Assembly: GCA_017938055.1 (NCBI GenBank) | Contig: JAGBCG010000136.1 | Coordinates: forward strand, 1 to 8,120 | Source of the DNA: Clostridia bacterium | GTDB lineage: Bacteria > Bacillota > Clostridia > Oscillospirales > CAG-382 | Direction of reading: 5' to 3' | DNA length: 8,120 nucleotides | Shown here: positions 7,324 through 8,120 of the stretch, piece by piece | How the letters are laid out: each line of letters starts with the position of its first letter | Position numbering within the stretch: the stretch's first letter is position 1 | Notes under the pieces: generated by a model | What the model was told of the DNA's origin: nothing | Databases searched by the model: none | Seen by the model: the letters and a program-made list of their open reading frames with translations, nothing else | Made by a program: the position numbers and the translations under genes

Positions 7324-7452
7324 ATGAAGAAGACCTATGTTGCACCCGAGGTTGAAGTGTCTGTAGTATCTGTACAGGACATTCTTAATGCAAGTATAGA
7401 AGTGAACGACCCCGATGCTCATATTAATGCAGAGTCCATTTTCAATCTTTAA
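7324..7452 (+). CDS. Small peptide of 42 residues, unknown function
   Basis: The gene runs from ATG 7324 to TAA 7450-7452 with GGGAGG (7309-7314) 9 bases upstream, a strong promoter and a following hairpin, so it is a complete transcription unit. The peptide begins MKKTYVAPEVEVSVVSVQD and continues with ILNAS, then an acidic, Asn-rich C-terminal half ending SIFNL. It has no transmembrane segment, signal peptide or Cys. The opening pattern MKK-x-Y-x-x-P-x-x-E-V followed by an Asp-(Ile/Val)-(Leu/Ile)-x-x-Ser stretch resembles short leader-like proteins seen often in gut Firmicutes and Bacteroides, some of which are suspected RiPP precursors. That resemblance is from memory and not proof of function. 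No modifying enzyme or peptidase is encoded nearby. It may be a RiPP precursor, a small regulator, or a leader of unknown role. Confidence 0.7.
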   Translation: MKKTYVAPEVEVSVVSVQDILNASIEVNDPDAHINAESIFNL

Positions 7453-7499
7453 TCTAAGCTGTGTTTGACGAATGAAGCAGCAATTTGTTAATGTTGAAG

Positions 7500-7531
7500 A
7501 CGCACCGAATAGGTGCGTTGTTTCATTTTGT
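7500..7531 (+). terminator. Probable terminator of the small peptide gene
   Basis: ACGCACC (7500-7506), a 5-base loop, GGTGCGT (7512-7518), then the T-rich TGTTTCATTTTG. The 7-bp GC-rich stem is stable, but the T tract is interrupted, so termination may be incomplete. Confidence 0.65.
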
Positions 7532-7623
7532 GAGTGTTTTGAGCTTGTTGATATTCGGCAAGTGCTTTTTCATGTCCTTTAGTGCTTTTTGCAAAATATA
7601 TTTATAGTGTAGTAATAGAGTAC

Positions 7624-7654
7624 AAAAAAATCCTGTCAAAAGACAGGATTTTTT
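7624..7654. terminator. Terminator of tRNA-Gln (bidirectional shape)
   Basis: ATCCTGTC (7630-7637), loop AAAA, GACAGGAT (7642-7649), flanked by a run of A on the left and T on the right that also pair. On the - strand it begins 2 bp after the CCA end of tRNA-Gln and runs into a T tract. The same hairpin could stop + strand transcription arriving from the small peptide gene. Confidence 0.9.
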
Positions 7655-7655
7655 C

Positions 7656-7730
7656 TGGCAGCGGAACTAGGATTTGAACCCAGACAAACAGAGTCAGAGT
7701 CTGTCGTGCTAACCGTTACACAATTCCGCT
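7656..7730 (-). tRNA. tRNA-Gln (anticodon CUG)
   Basis: A 75-base cloverleaf with encoded CCA. Acceptor AGCGGAA pairs with TTCCGCT; D arm GTGT/GCAC encloses AACGGTTA; anticodon stem ACAGA/TCTGT encloses loop CTCTGAC, giving CUG at 7697-7695, which reads CAG. The variable region is 4 bases. The T arm is CTGGG/CCTAG around TTCAAAT, and the discriminator is G. As a C34 tRNA it reads only the G-ending Gln codon, so another Gln tRNA (UUG) must exist elsewhere. The first pair is A1-U72 rather than the U1-A72 usual in bacterial tRNA-Gln. It has its own promoter and terminator and is not part of a larger cluster in this window. Confidence 0.95.
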
Positions 7731-7779
7731 ATATATTTACTTTAATATGTTAAAAGCACTCTTGCTCGCAACGTCAATT

Positions 7780-7808
7780 ATTTTATCACAACAGTTGTTG
7801 TTTGTCAA
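7780..7808 (-). promoter_or_regulatory. Promoter of tRNA-Gln
   Basis: On the - strand TTGACA (7808-7803), 17 bp, TAAAAT (7785-7780), preceded by an extended -10 TGA. The predicted start is near 7773, leaving about 43 bases of precursor leader before the mature tRNA. Confidence 0.85.
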
Positions 7809-7861
7809 TACCTTTTCGGAAAAAAATATGTTTTTTCTCAATTATTTTTTGTAAAAATATC

Positions 7862-7890
7862 TTGACAAAGAATGTGTATTGTGATACAAT
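7862..7890 (+). promoter_or_regulatory. Promoter of tRNA-Glu
   Basis: TTGACA (7862-7867), 17 bp, TACAAT (7885-7890), with the extended -10 TGA at 7882-7884. The predicted start near 7897 leaves about 11 bases before the mature tRNA. Its layout matches the divergent tRNA-Gln promoter. Confidence 0.9.
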
Positions 7891-7907
7891 ATGCAAGTAC
7901 TGATTAA

Positions 7908-7982
7908 GGCCCGTTGGTCAAGCGGTTAAGACATCGCCCTCTCACGGCGAAAACATGGGTTCGATTCCCGTACGGGTCACCA
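7908..7982 (+). tRNA. tRNA-Glu (anticodon CUC)
   Basis: A 75-base cloverleaf with encoded CCA. Acceptor GGCCCGT pairs with ACGGGTC, including a G2-U71 wobble. The D arm is GTC/GAC; anticodon stem TCGCC/GGCGA encloses loop CTCTCAC, giving CUC at 7941-7943, which reads GAG. The variable region is AAAC, and the T arm ATGGG/CCCGT encloses TTCGATT, with discriminator A. As with the neighbouring tRNA-Gln, this is the C34 isoacceptor for the G-ending codon, so a UUC tRNA-Glu is expected elsewhere. A terminator begins 2 bp after the CCA. Confidence 0.96.
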
Positions 7983-7984
7983 TG

Positions 7985-8012
7985 AAAAAAGACATCTTTG
8001 GATGTCTTTTTT
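7985..8012 (+). terminator. Terminator of tRNA-Glu
   Basis: AAAAAAGACATC (7985-7996), loop TTTG, GATGTCTTTTTT (8001-8012): a perfect 12-bp inverted repeat whose right arm includes the T tract. It could also work in the opposite direction. Confidence 0.92.
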
Positions 8013-8015
8013 CAG

Positions 8016-8120
8016 TTATATTTGTTCCTTACGGAACAAGTGATATTTACTTTGTAAGTGATATTGCCCTTTGGACAGTGGTATTCGCCTGCGGCGAGTT
8101 GAAGAAACAAATATAATATC
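8016..8120. repeat. Multi-hairpin repeat element with inverted ends, MITE-like
   Basis: The ends TTATATTTGTTCC (8016-8028) and GAAACAAATATAA (8104-8116) are inverted copies matching at 12 of 13 positions. Between them are three direct repeats, AGTGATATT (8039-8047), AGTGATATT (8057-8065) and AGTGGTATT (8077-8085), spaced 18 and 20 bp. They alternate with small hairpins: TTGTTCC/GGAACAA (8022-8039), ACTT/AAGT (8049-8059), TGCCC/GGACA with one mismatch (8065-8077) and TCGCC/GGCGA (8085-8097). It has no coding potential. It looks like a dispersed non-autonomous or structured repeat of the kind found in Clostridia genomes. It may continue past the window edge, so the true right end is uncertain. 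Confidence 0.65.

Larger units (their letters stand above)
7453..7655. other. Intergenic stretch between the small peptide gene and tRNA-Gln
   Basis: It holds two hairpin terminators (listed separately) and an AT-rich middle part. That part contains AGTGCTTTTT twice, at 7561-7570 and 7581-7590. No gene with both a convincing start site and coding character was found on either strand. Confidence 0.6.

Noticed and set aside
7523..7573. 16-codon ORF on the - strand (MKKHLPNINKLKTLTK) after an AAAGGA sequence
   Set aside because: Too short to separate from chance, with no clear promoter, and it reads toward the hairpin of the peptide gene.
7561..7590. AGTGCTTTTT direct repeats as the start of a CRISPR-like or iteron array
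   Set aside because: Only two short copies, with no conserved spacers, and the sequence is low complexity.
7487..7604. Open - strand frame encoding AEYQQAQNTHKMKQRTYSV, protein-like in composition
   Set aside because: It has no start codon with a ribosome binding site and runs through the terminator hairpin. At most it is a relic of a lost gene, which cannot be shown from this window.

Overview
This window looks like the chromosome of a low-GC Gram-positive anaerobe of the class Clostridia. The evidence is AT-rich intergenic DNA, strong purine-rich ribosome binding sites, consensus sigma-A promoters with 17-bp spacers, GTG and TTG starts, tRNA genes with encoded CCA, and the protein types present. 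The genus cannot be fixed from the sequence alone.

Left part (1-2767, + strand). After a short reading-frame end (1-128), a promoter at 150-178 precedes a DEDDh-type 3'-5' exonuclease with a Cys/His C-terminal part. It overlaps by 8 bp a ThiF-family gene that is almost certainly tcdA (tRNA t6A dehydratase). A small predicted lipoprotein of unknown function follows. A two-way hairpin terminator at 2727-2767 closes this group and also the opposing operon.

Middle part (2781-7158, - strand). This is a compact drug-exporter operon: a MarR-family regulator, then two ABC exporter half-transporters of 581 and 665 residues. Their nucleotide-binding motifs are complementary: one half has Asp and Gln where the catalytic Glu and switch His should be, and the other has a non-canonical LSQGQ signature. 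This is the pattern of an asymmetric heterodimeric exporter of the BmrCD/LmrCD/TM287-288 type. A perfect-consensus promoter (TTGACA, 17 bp, TATAAT) lies next to a 29-bp array of four GTTAAY hexamers at the transcription start, which strongly suggests MarR autoregulation of the operon.

Right part (7159-8120). A divergent strong promoter drives a 42-codon gene for an unknown small peptide with its own hairpin terminator. Two divergent tRNA genes follow, tRNA-Gln(CUG) on - and tRNA-Glu(CUC) on +. Each has a TTGACA/extended -10 promoter and a tight terminator. The window ends in a structured element with near-matching inverted ends, three AGTGRTATT direct repeats and four small hairpins, probably a dispersed MITE-like repeat.

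Most of the window is ordinary. The parts worth a second look are the small peptide gene, the four-hexamer operator array and the multi-hairpin element at the right edge.
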